The notes under the pieces are model-generated. The model worked only from the letters and a program-made list of their open reading frames with translations. It had not been told where the DNA came from and ran no database searches. Positions 44,490 through 54,044 of a stretch of DNA of 64,000 nucleotides are shown one piece after another. The stretch comes from Pilatotrama ljubarskyi (lineage: Eukaryota > Basidiomycota > Agaricomycetes > Polyporales > Polyporaceae): assembly GCA_022385805.1 (NCBI GenBank), contig MU277691.1:297538-361537 (forward strand), in the 5' to 3' direction. Each line of letters begins with the position of its first letter. Within the stretch, counting starts at the first letter, position 1. The translations under genes and the position numbers were made by a program.

Positions 44490-45424
44490 ATGCTGGATGG
44501 CACGTCGAGGGCCCGGATGACGACCAGCGCTGCACACACGCCATATATATGGCAGATCGTGATAAGTGAAGGCTTCGTGGCTACTACCTCCCTGACCAAG
44601 TCTGCACTCGTCCTTGACTCCTTCATTGCTCTCTGGCAGCTCACAACTATACACGGGGCTCCGACCTGGTGGAGTGACCTGCGTAATGTTGCCGCCGCCC
44701 TGTCAGCCCCTGTGGACGTTGCCCTGGCCCGTTTCTCCACTGTCTGCTGCACGCTGTCGAGCATGCCCTGGCCACACACCTGCACGCCGCTATCATGGCT
44801 TCCCGCTGCCTACCCCTGTTGCAACATCGGCTTCGGCGCATACTAGTCGATTCCGAGTCTGGGCGGCCCTCGCTTGAGGCGCTCGGCCCCTCGCAAGCCT
44901 ACCTCTCCCTCCCCACGCACTGTCTTCAGCAGGCCATAACCTTACTGCAGCTCTCTGAGCATTCCCTGGCAGTTGGACATCTCCGTCGCACCACCCCGCC
45001 GGTCCCGCGAGAGCTTCGCCTCTGCCGTTTCTGCCTTCAATGCTGGGCGGTCGAGGATGAGGTCCATGTCCTGCTTTAGTGTAGTGCGCCCGAGCTCATG
45101 CATCACCGTGAGGCCCTCCTGACAACTACTGAGCACCGTCACAGCTCCATACGACGCCTGCAGGCTGCCCTGCCCAGCACTACCTTCCTGGACCTTCTCC
45201 TGAGCACGGAGGTGCTGCTCCAGCCCTTTGCCGGCTATGTCGCAGAGGTCTTTGAGCTCTGTAGCACCTTCCACCCCTTCTCCCGCCTGGTGCCGCTCCG
45301 GCAGCAGGTGCACTACCTTAGGTGTGCCCATAGGACGGTACTTCTAGATGGATACGCCGGCAGGGCCGTCGAGCTGCCTACTGCTAGTGGACTAGCAATG
45401 GGCAGGCTCAGTGTGTATGCTTGA
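44490..45424 (+). pseudogene. Decayed C-terminus of a non-LTR (LINE-type) retrotransposon ORF2
   Basis: Recognisable as the end of a reverse-transcriptase polyprotein of the LINE type. A helical segment (WWSDLRNVAAALSAPVDVAL) shifts frame near 44780 into MASRCLPLLQHRLRRILVDS, QAITLLQLSEHSLAVGHLRR, and the terminal zinc-knuckle block LCRFCLQCWAVEDEVHVLL, which resembles the C-x2-C...EDE-x-H-x-L end of many LINE proteins. The next codon is a stop (TAG, about 45078) in the middle of that block, after which the frame stays open for another 110 codons (CSAPELMHHREALL). At least one frameshift and one nonsense codon, so inactive. No catalytic YxDD domain lies upstream in the window. Confidence 0.55.
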
Positions 45425-45661
45425 TGAGCATGCAACAGCCCCTCGGCGCTCCTGACCTGCCTCCGCAGCATTGTATAGTACACGTGTTCTCACACTCGCT
45501 GTCAATTCATTCGTGTATCGGCATACACTGTACTGCTCGCCAAGGCCAAGCGTTGATAGTCTACCTGTGCCCTCTAAATGGGACCCCTGTATGGGCCTGG
45601 CGCGGTACCACGACGTCCACGTGGTGGGGACCGTCGTGCGTGCCTCCCCATCGAAGCCCCT

Positions 45662-45678
45662 TCTCTCTCTCTCTCTCT
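45662..45678. repeat. Short (CT)n microsatellite
   Basis: About eight CT units; a minor tract near the longer one at 45882. Confidence 0.9.
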
Positions 45679-45877
45679 GTCGACTCCCCAAAAGTGCGAG
45701 TCGGACCCCGAAAGCATTTTGGGACACTCCCACACCGCTTGCCAGCGCGGCGCTGGTGAACGGGTGAGGCAACAAGTTCAAGACTCGTTGTTGCACTTTG
45801 TCCTTGCGCTCCTACGCTAGCAGCGACTTCCTCACGATGAACAACATCTAAGTATGACACCCGCTCTGTTAAACAAT

Positions 45878-45881
<4 letters not shown>

Positions 45882-45923
<42 letters not shown>
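45882..45923. repeat. (CT)n microsatellite, about 21 units
   Basis: An uninterrupted CT run that reaches into the stop codon of the minus-strand transposase-like pseudogene, so it lies at that element's 3' boundary. Confidence 0.95.
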
Positions 45924-45926
<3 letters not shown>

Positions 45927-46883
45927 GTGCGCGCTTTGCCACTGGGAATGATGCACCACCTGCAGACAATGTCCCCACCCTCTTCCTTTGTCCAGCCCCT
46001 GCATCTGCTGCTAGGCTCCTGCCCTTCATGCCACGAGTGCTCATTCCCTCGTCCTCGTTCAACTTCTTGATGTCATCTGATCCCAGAAGTTCATTAGCTG
46101 TCCGGAAGGATTGCATGACGCCGTCTGCAACGCCCAGGCTGCGAGCCTCCCGCAGCGAGATGTGCTTTGCCTGGACGGTCGACGGGCCCAGAGCAGCAGG
46201 TGAGGCATCTCTTTCTGCAAGCTCAGGATGCGCTGTATGAATATGGGTGTCAATATTGTACTTCCAGTATGTCGGCCGCGCACCCGTATGTTCATCTGCA
46301 GGGCACATCGGGCAATGGAGGGGAACATTGGTCGAGGGAGTCGAGACTGAAGGTGTGATGGCCGCGTTGTAACTGAAGTTGTAGTGATACTGACAGTTCG
46401 ACCGAATTTCAATCTTCTTCTTCTGACCATAGGACATTGAGATCATGCAACCATTGAGGCCGCAGAACCCACAGGGCGATGTCGAGTCTGGCTATAGCTG
46501 GAGGGTCAATGCTGTCAACTTCGGCATGGCAGCTAGAGCTCGTACTGTCCTGGTAAGTCCTGCTTCTATGATGCCGACCTTTGCCCGGAGGATGTGGCCG
46601 CCTGCATGGTTGCACATATTTTTTACCTTAATAGGCTTGAGGCAGAGCTTGCAGTCTACGCTGAGCTCCTTGTCTAACTTCTGCACCCGTAGATCAACTG
46701 GGAGGTCCTGCACTGTGAACACAGAGGCGCCTAATGGTCCATGTCAGTATGCACCGTCGCCACAATGGAACATGTAGCGCACCAGCTGTGTTCCGGTACG
46801 GAAATGGTGAATCAGCTCCACTCTCTACTACAGGCAACTTCTCGATGACATCCCCTGCTGACTTCGGTAACATCCTGGTGTTT

Positions 46884-47583
46884 TGTTAGGTACCGTGCGG
46901 GGGTAAGACCGGAATCCCAGAGGCCGGAAGATGGAAGGCCGATATCGGACCGGAAGGGTCCGATCAGAAACCGGTCGGAGTCCACACGGTACTGGTGGTA
47001 ATGGAGAGGACTCGCGAAACTATTAGTAATGCGCTTCGAGAGTCGACAGAGTCCTCTAATTTACGGAGGAATGTGCACTTATGTAATCGGACCGGAAGCG
47101 GACCGATGTCGGAGGCCGGTCGGAGACCGGCAGTAGAAGTCGAAGGGGTGAAGTGCTGGTTACCAGAGGACAAGTTACGAAGGACTTATCTTAGTAGAGT
47201 CGGAGGTCAGAGTATGATCGGACCGGAGTCGGAATCGGATCGGACCGGAGATCGGAGGACGGAATGTTATTCCGGAGGATCAACAAATGGGTAAAGGACG
47301 GGGGACCGAAGAGTTGTACCAGCAGATCAAGTGGTTAACGAGATATCTGAACTAAAGAGCTACCCTATAGAATCCGAAGCTTATATAGTAAGTAGTAAGT
47401 AAGGTTCGGGTTTGTAACGAGTAACTGCGGAGAGGAGCTCGGAGGTCAGATCGCGTGGAGTATGGCGCGGATTAGTCTCATCGCCGATGATGACGAGTGA
47501 GTCTCGGAGTGGTCTCGGAGTCCGATCGGACCGATCGGGTTCCAAAAGGTGCCGGACCGGAAGGGTCCGCACGGGCGCTAACA
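46884..47583 (-). mobile_element. Solo LTR, 700 bp, perfect 5-bp target duplication TGTTT
   Basis: Read on the minus strand it begins TGTTAGCGCCCGTGCGGACC and ends GCACGGTACCTAACA, so it has TG...CA ends with inverted termini TGTTAG/CTAACA. The flanks are TGTTT at 46879-46883 and 47584-47588. It carries a TATATAAG promoter motif and many GGACCGGAAGGGTCCG-type palindromes. No internal retrotransposon domain lies beside it, so it is a recombined solo LTR. It splits the transposase-like pseudogene within WENT/RMLPKS. The same LTR family recurs at 63204 and 63972 on the plus strand. Confidence 0.9.
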
Positions 47584-48164
47584 TGTTTTCCCACAGGTCC
47601 TGTACGAGCGAGAGGAGCTGTTGCTCCTTGAAGCACCACATGATCGGTGCAATGGTCATGATTTCCTCTGACCTGTCCAGTGAGTCCATGGAGAAGTCTT
47701 CCTCCGTCTCCGGGGCATTGATCTTGAGCATATCCGGCGAAACAGGGAAGAATGCCCATCCTGGGACAGGCCCAATAATGAATCGGGAGAGTCGACTCGC
47801 AGGTTGGACCTTTGCGCCTTCCCCGGACATCTCAGCAGGTACACTCGCTGGGCTGTTCATCTGGAGGAACGCCCCTGACCACTGCCAGTGAGGCTGTGTG
47901 ACGTCGGCGCTGCCCTGCAAGGCTGTCGTGAGGCTGAGGACTTGGCCGGTGAGGCTGACCGTCTTGGTCACATTGGCCAAGTCGTCGACCAGAATCTCGC
48001 TGACTTGCTTGCCGTCAACCAGAAGGGTCCGTATCTTCAGCAAGGCAAGGCAAATGTCCTTGCTGCAACGCACCAAGCTAGCGCCAATGTCATAGGTATA
48101 GAACATCATGGGATCGGTGGCCTCGCCTGTCAGCTCATCAGATACCCGAAAGCAGTCTCTGCGC

Positions 48165-49054
48165 TGATGTGCCAAATCTACCCTACAGCCGTGAGGTTGA
48201 GGCCGAGAGCCTTTGTAGGTCGAGGCCTCTGACGGGCTGGGCTGAGGTAGATGGCGGGATCAGGAGATGTAGCTGTTCGGCTGGGGTGCCCTTGAGGCGA
48301 ACGTCGCGATGCGGCAGCGGATTGGAGCGAACAGAGTTCTTCGCAGGTGTTCGCAAGCTCTTTGCAGGTGTTTGCAACCGTTCGCGGGTCTTCGTGGGTA
48401 CTCGGTACGCTCTTCGCAGTCTTGTTGGGCTCAACGCAGATGCGGAGGGGCTCGGTGATTTCTTCGCAGCTACGCAGTGTTCAACAGTAACTCAGTGTAA
48501 GACGCGAACAGTGAAGAGGAAGGCAAAATGCTCAATAAGAAACTCGATGCGGCGAAGTAGTAAACGCAAGGGGAACGTGAACGCGGACTCAGTTAGGGCT
48601 CAGTGAGATCTCTGCTCTCGAGAGGGGAAACGGAATCTGGATTGCTGCGCTGCGAAGCGCGAGTATTTTACATCAGTGCCAAAATGGCGTGCTACGCGTG
48701 TGACGCTGGACCGGACCTTTGCGCTGCCAAGCCGACTGCGAACGCACGGACCTAGCGCCAGGGGCATCTTCAGGGCAGGCTGGTGCGAAGGACTTCGCTC
48801 CCCAACGCCTGGTCACCCACCGGGTTCTGCGCAATGGCTGCACGTCGAGTCCCTCGCGGGACTTTGCGATCCGTTGCGGAGGCTGCGAAGCTGCGAAGGC
48901 CTGCGAAGCTGCGAAGGCCTGCGAAGCTGCGAAGGCCTGTGGACCTGTGCGAAGAACTACGAAGAACTGCGAAGAACTGCGAAGATGCGTGGAGATGCGC
49001 GAAGGGAGCAGTTTCGGTGCTCCGTGGCCTCGTGCACGGAGTGGGGTCGCATCA
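48165..49054. mobile_element. Putative second LTR-like insertion, 890 bp, TG...CA ends
   Basis: Plus-strand ends are TGATGTGCC... and ...GGTCGCATCA, flanked on both sides by GCGC (48161-48164, 49055-49058). Removing it rejoins the interrupted transposase-like frame cleanly, LKYCGVR to RDCFRVSDE. The ends and small duplication fit a solo LTR of a second family, but a 4-base duplication and short termini leave room for another element class. The interior has no ORF of note, GC-rich GAAG/TTCGC repeats and an 18-base tandem array. Confidence 0.6.
48887..48940. repeat. Three tandem copies of an 18-bp unit
   Basis: GAAGCTGCGAAGGCCTGC occurs three times in a row (last base differs in copy three), followed by looser GAAGAACTGC repeats to about 48990. 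It lies inside the 890-base insertion. Confidence 0.9.
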
Positions 49055-52000
49055 GCGCACACCACAGTACTTGAGGGTTCGATCAATCACCATGCGCCCG
49101 TTCTGTGCAGTCAACCTAACCTGGACCAAGGAGGACTTGTGGTACACGACACGGGAACCATCCTTGTGGACGACCTCGATCCAATCGCCAGCAGCCGTGT
49201 GCGAATCGGCTGACTCTGTTGCGACAAGGTCTTCCAAGTCAATGGCGATCTTGTGGGACTCGGCCGGTGGTGGTGTTGAGGATGTGGTGGTTGACGAGAG
49301 CACCTCAGGGTTGTCCTCAGGTACGGATTGGTCGCATGCTTCAACTGCTGTGAAGCTCACGTACTTGCCGTCACCGAGAGGCCGGAGAAGATCCACATCT
49401 GGGTGAGAGAAGAGCGCATCAAAGCCAATGTTCCCAATGGCGTAACGAGCTAGGATACGCTCTGCATCTTGACGGCCTTCCCTCCAGGCCCATAGAAGGG
49501 ACACATTGCCTGCCCTGACGTCGCCACGCATGGAGGTGGGGTTGGTATGATCAGGGCCTTCCTTCGATGTCATCTTGATCTGGCGATGACCTCTATCCAG
49601 GTTGGGATGACGCATCAGGATTGAAGAGATGAGCGAAGCCACTGAAAGCTTCTGCGAGAGGTTGAGTGTGTCAAAATTACGCGCATGATCCTGCGTGCGC
49701 ACATTGCAGAAGTTCCTCTCGAGGCGGTCGGTACCATTGTGTATGATATAGTACGGCTTCGTTGGGTCTATGAGCTGCTGCTTCGCCACACAGAAGAAGA
49801 TGTTCTTGACGGTCATCTGCGTATCAGCGTAGAGCTGGCTCGTCATGAATGATGTCTGATGGTGGCGATACATGATGAATGCGAGGGGGGAATAGCAGGA
49901 GAGCAGATTGAGCTGTTCTGAGAGTGTGAGGTCGAGATTGAAGAATGGCTCCAGGAAGGCGTAGAAGAGCTCTCCGAGCAGGCAAAGTGCGACGTGTGAT
50001 TTGTGTTCACTTGGAGTAAATTTGGAGGCCTCCAGATCTGTGAGAGCACGGACTTTCTGTAGAAGCTGAACCGCCTTCGGGACGTTCTGGTGGTCACTCG
50101 GATCTATCAGCTCTGCAACCTTGGCAGGGTTCATTCCAGGCAACTTCAATAGAAAGCGTGCCAGTGTGTCTCGATTGATGATGCTGTTGAGGACAAGGTT
50201 GCCTTCGCGATGGCGCAGAAGAGTTGCAAAGCCTGCAAGCGCGATCATACCACATGTCAGCGCGTCATCAAGCACTGCCCGGGTGTCGAAGCAACAACCA
50301 CTCACGCTTGTTGATGTGCTTATAGTCTGCATCCATCGTTATCCCATCTGGCCCCGTCTTCAGATTAAGACCCTTGAGCAGGTACAGCTTCTGATGCAAC
50401 GGCGGTGCCGGATCCAGCTCATGCGCAAGCAGGAAGAGGAACTTTGCACGTCGGAACATTCCATCTCCATCTGTTGTGATACACCAGATTGGCCCGTGTA
50501 CGTCCTGTCCAATTCTCCTCCACACATCCAACACCATCTGCATCCACTTCACCATCTCCTCCGCCTTCTCGCTCTTGCAGGTCGCCGAGACAAGGACAGG
50601 GACTCCAGTATAGTGAGTAGCACGGAAGAGAGCAAGAGCGGCCACAGTACACTCTTTCCCATAGTGGCAGAGGGGCTGATCACCGCTGACAGCGGCTGCG
50701 ACATGCTGCACTGTCTCGACGCTTAGCACGCGCAGGTCCACATTTTCAGTGTGCTCCCAGCAGAGACCCACGATCTCATTTGTCCCTCGCCAATAGGTGC
50801 CACGCTCGTCAATACTGATCCTGTCTATCATGAGACAGAATCCAGAGCGCACAGAGGGTGGAGGGGTGATGTCCGAGTCGAAAAATGTTGAGACATTGTG
50901 GATGACCTCAGCTTCTGTCGGGAAGGAGATGCTGGGATGAAGCTCGGGGACCTTGCGTCAGCGTGATGCAGTACGAGTCGATGGGAGTGCTGAATCCCCG
51001 CTGTGGTTTAGTGCATATACTAATTGTGGCCCACCAAGAGCCTTCGCGAGGTACGTCAGGTCAATCTCGCGTTCTGTATATCCCCTTGGACGGTAAAGGC
51101 CTGCTTCTGCCTCTCGCATGCGAGCAAGAATCGCCTCAGTACTTGTTCCCTGCCGGATGGCTACAGATACGAGCTGCTGAACACGAGTCACGTCCATGGT
51201 CGCGATGGCCATCGTAAAGCGCTTGTAGTCGTCCAAGTGCCGGATGCTCGTTTCATGACGACGTGCAGCATTGAGGTCCTTGGTGAACACCAGCATGTAC
51301 TCAAACTGGTCTGAGCTCGAGATGTGGCACACCTGAAGTCGTAGGGTCTTGACCTCTGATGTGAGCTCCTGTGCTAACACTCTCATCTGTAGGTGACTCC
51401 GGAAAGCCCAGGGAGTGTTTCCCGAGATGAAGTTGGCACGCTCGTTGATAGCGCTCATCCTCGCCGAGCTCGGGACACCCATGCAGGGAAGACAGGCAGT
51501 CTCGGGCACACTACTCCGTCCGATGCACCGGTCTGAACGGAACCCGATGACGTTGCCGCTTGGTCCAATAGACTCGAGGTGGAACCCGACTGCAGCATCA
51601 CCAGAATGGATCGCAAATGGATAAGTCTCGAAGACGTTACCGGCAGCCCAGTTCACACGCACACCAGGGCAAGGGAAGGTCAGGTGCGTCTCAGATTGAT
51701 GTCCGCGGAGCTGAGGCAGGACCCTAGAGCTGACGGTGGGTTGAACAGAAGCACCTGACGGTGGCGGAGGCAGCAACGGCAGGCATGGAGTCACCGGAGC
51801 CACGAGAGGTTCGTTGTCACTGGGCTCTGAGGATACGAGGCCATTCATATGGTAACGGGGCCCAGGCTCGGGAGAACTGCAGAGCGATGAACTGGGAGAG
51901 AGCTCTTCGGGACCCGGGTGAGCTGCATTGTCTTCTTGAACTGTCGCTGAGGATGTCGATTGCGCAGGGAAATGGCGGGGAAGAGGCAGTGATGCAGAAC

Positions 52001-52520
52001 CCGAAAGCAAGCTGGCTGAGACAGGTCCCTGTGTCGCTTTCGCTGGGACCCGCAAGGCCTTTCGGCCACCTGTAGGCAGCTTGTTTTTGGCGCACTTGCG
52101 CGAGAGTTGGTGGACATGGAAGGGATGGTCCGAAGTTTTGTTATTCCCGAGGCTGATTCATATCTTGCAGTACGAACAGAGCTTCACTCGGCGGCCATTG
52201 ACGATGCGGAGATCTGGATTGTATTCAGCCTTGGCAGGCAAGCCATCACCATCCTCGTGGACCATGCCAATGACTTCAGCACCACCATCTTCGAGAGCAA
52301 TTGTGTCGTCCTCTCTGGCAGCTGCAGCTGCAGCTTGTCGCTCGACGGTTACGCTTTCCTCACCCGAGGAATCATTGCCAGTGTCATCGGATGCGTCCTC
52401 ATGGTCATGTGAATCTGCAGGCGTTCCCAGAGCAGCCGCAGCTCGCGAGCGAGGAGGACAGTACCGCCGATGCCACTCGTGGAAGTGCTCTCATTGTTCA
52501 GCACCACAGCCTGTGTATAG

Positions 52521-53615
52521 GGAAGGAGGTGAGTCAGGATCATAACCATCAGAGTCGCGAGGCATCCTGTAGAGACTGGTGCAAGCAAGTGCGGAAGCGA
52601 GATAGGGGACACTCTCTCGACGCAAAGAGAGTCTCTCTCAAAGACGGCCGGCTGCACTTGCCAAATTGGGTAGCACCAACCACGCAGAGTGTGGTGAAAC
52701 AACGAATTCGTTGTTTGCTCAACAATTTGAGACGTTGGCATACTCATTTTAACTTTGGGCTGGACTGTATAGAATATGCGTATTCGAATGATATTATTTA
52801 CAGAGGGAAGAGCACAGTAGGCGGAATAGTTGTACAAGAAGTTCGTAGCGAGGACCCCGAACCGCTCAGAGAGTCCCACACTGGGGGGAGTCGGTGTCGG
52901 GTGCTTAGTTTTTGCACCCCCCTTGACAAGCATCCACTTTTGCCTCCAGTTGCATGATGCGAGGGAGAAAGTTTGAGGACAAGCTGCCAGCATTTGCTGA
53001 TGACTCGGAGACACGGCTGCGCACAGAGACCAACCTCTGCGGTAAATCCTATGGCTTTGCTGTCTCGTGTTACCCGAGGTCTGCGCCCGAGCGCATGAGC
53101 AAGACCTCCACGATAGGATGCATACTCATATGGCCATTGAGGCAGTCCTAGGGACACCCTCTTGGACTGAGTAGCGTAACTCGAGGATAGAAACTTGGCG
53201 TGAGCTCGAGCAATGCGTGGCTTGCTTTTATACCCAAGAGACTACTACAGTACTGAATATACAATGAAGAAACTACCACTTCGCAGTGTGTGTACTAAGT
53301 CCACAATCAAATATACACGTAGATACAGCGAGATCACGACAGCGGCGATAACGAGCGAGTGTGCAACTATATATACAACTTTGAATCCGTGAAGCAGCCA
53401 ATGCACGGTGCGGGCAAAGTCGGTAGAATTCCTACGTAGATGGAAATCCAGAGATATGTGCGGGAGCCAGGCCAGAAGGCAGATTAGAGAGGGGTGCGAG
53501 AAAGAAAATGGGTCCAAGAAGAGCGAACATTGCGATGAATTTTCGACTTGCAACGAATGACTCGGACGGCGGGTCCGTGTGCACTTTATGGCAACTAGGA
53601 CACCCCAGCTCCGAG
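52521..53615. other. Region upstream of the transposase-like pseudogene
   Basis: About 1.1 kb without a supported exon. It probably includes the 5' end and left boundary of the transposase-like element, whose terminal repeats I could not identify, and host spacer from about 53200. Confidence 0.4.
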
Positions 53616-54044
53616 TCACTTGGGCGGCTCAGAGCGCAAGAAGTTCCTGACCGCCTCCAACGTGAGATACCTGCAGTGGAGAGCGCCCAGGAGATCCTGT
53701 ATAACGCATCCACTCAGCCACATATCAGCTTCGAAGGAGACGGGACGCTCACCGTGAGCGCTGCGGCGAGCTTGCTGCGACCGAGCTCCGCGGCAGCTTC
53801 AGCTTCAGCAGGAGGGTCTTGTTGCTCCGGCTCGGCACTGAGGACGGGCAGCGGGTCGAGCTCGAAAGTGGACGTGTCGTTGTCCGGGGCTTCTTCACAA
53901 CCGGAAGTGGGACGCTGGCGCAGAAAACAAGAGATGTGTGGGGAACTGATCCATATTGAGAGAAGTCCGCCAGATAGAACTCACAATTTGAGCCGCAGCG
54001 GCCGCTTCTGCAATAATGGGCCCTTCGAAAGTGCGGCGGTCCAT
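53616..54044 (-). CDS. Small acidic protein of unknown function, 100 aa
   Basis: Three exons (53985-54044, 53753-53914, 53616-53696) separated by consensus GTGAG...CAG introns close in frame to 100 aa. The sequence opens MDRRTFEGPIIAEAAAAQI and continues with an acidic linker (STFELDPLPVLSAEPEQQDP). It ends in two predicted helices, ELGRSKLAAALTDLLGAL then LTLEAVRNFLRSEPPK. I do not recognise the family. The helical C-terminus could be a small protein-interaction module. The start is the first ATG giving this frame; an in-frame alternative further upstream was not found. Upstream region 54050-54400 would be its promoter. Confidence 0.55.

Larger units (their letters stand above)
45922..52520 (-). 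pseudogene. DDE/P-element-like transposase family gene with terminal zinc fingers, decayed and twice interrupted
   Basis: Minus-strand reading, in order: N-terminal C/H-rich stretches (FHEWHRRYC; LCSYC...HPFHVHQLSRKC); a helical block CLPCMGVPSSARMSAINERA, LDDYKRFTMAIATMDVTRVQ and GLYRPRGYTEREIDLTYLAK; an RNase-H-like core with LMIDRISIDERGTYWRGTNE, CITTDGDGMFRRAKFLF and DADYKHINKR; EQLNLLSCYSPLAFIMYRHH; YYIIHNGTDRLERNFCNVRT; and RGHRQIKMTSKEGPDHTNPT. After the two insertions follow RRDCFRVSDELTGEATD, MWCFKEQQLLSLVQDLWENT, CKLCLKPIKVKNMCNHAGGH and PCGFCGLNGC...CPMC...WKYNIDTHIHTAH. I know close relatives as a very abundant, mostly unnamed Agaricomycete family. Asp residues in MIDRIS and TTDGDG, the DYKHINKR motif and DRLE suggest a P-element/THAP9-type DDE transposase. 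In-frame stops (52491, 52158, 50958, 46492) and two insertions make it a pseudogene. The 5' limit is approximate. Confidence 0.75.

Noticed and set aside
45882..45923. CT tract considered as a polypyrimidine tract or terminator of a gene
   Set aside because: It is a simple dinucleotide microsatellite; no splice site or transcript boundary can be tied to it from sequence alone.
47381..47583. Continuation of the minus-strand coding frame through the end of the LTR (APVRTLPVRHLLEPD)
   Set aside because: The same peptide appears in the LTR copy at 63204 and the frame is cut by the target duplication, so it is LTR sequence read by chance as an extension.
48165..49054. Terminal inverted repeat transposon with GCGCTGATG ends as an alternative to an LTR
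   Set aside because: The inverted match is only about nine bases and includes the probable duplication; TG...CA ends fit an LTR better, though this remains open.
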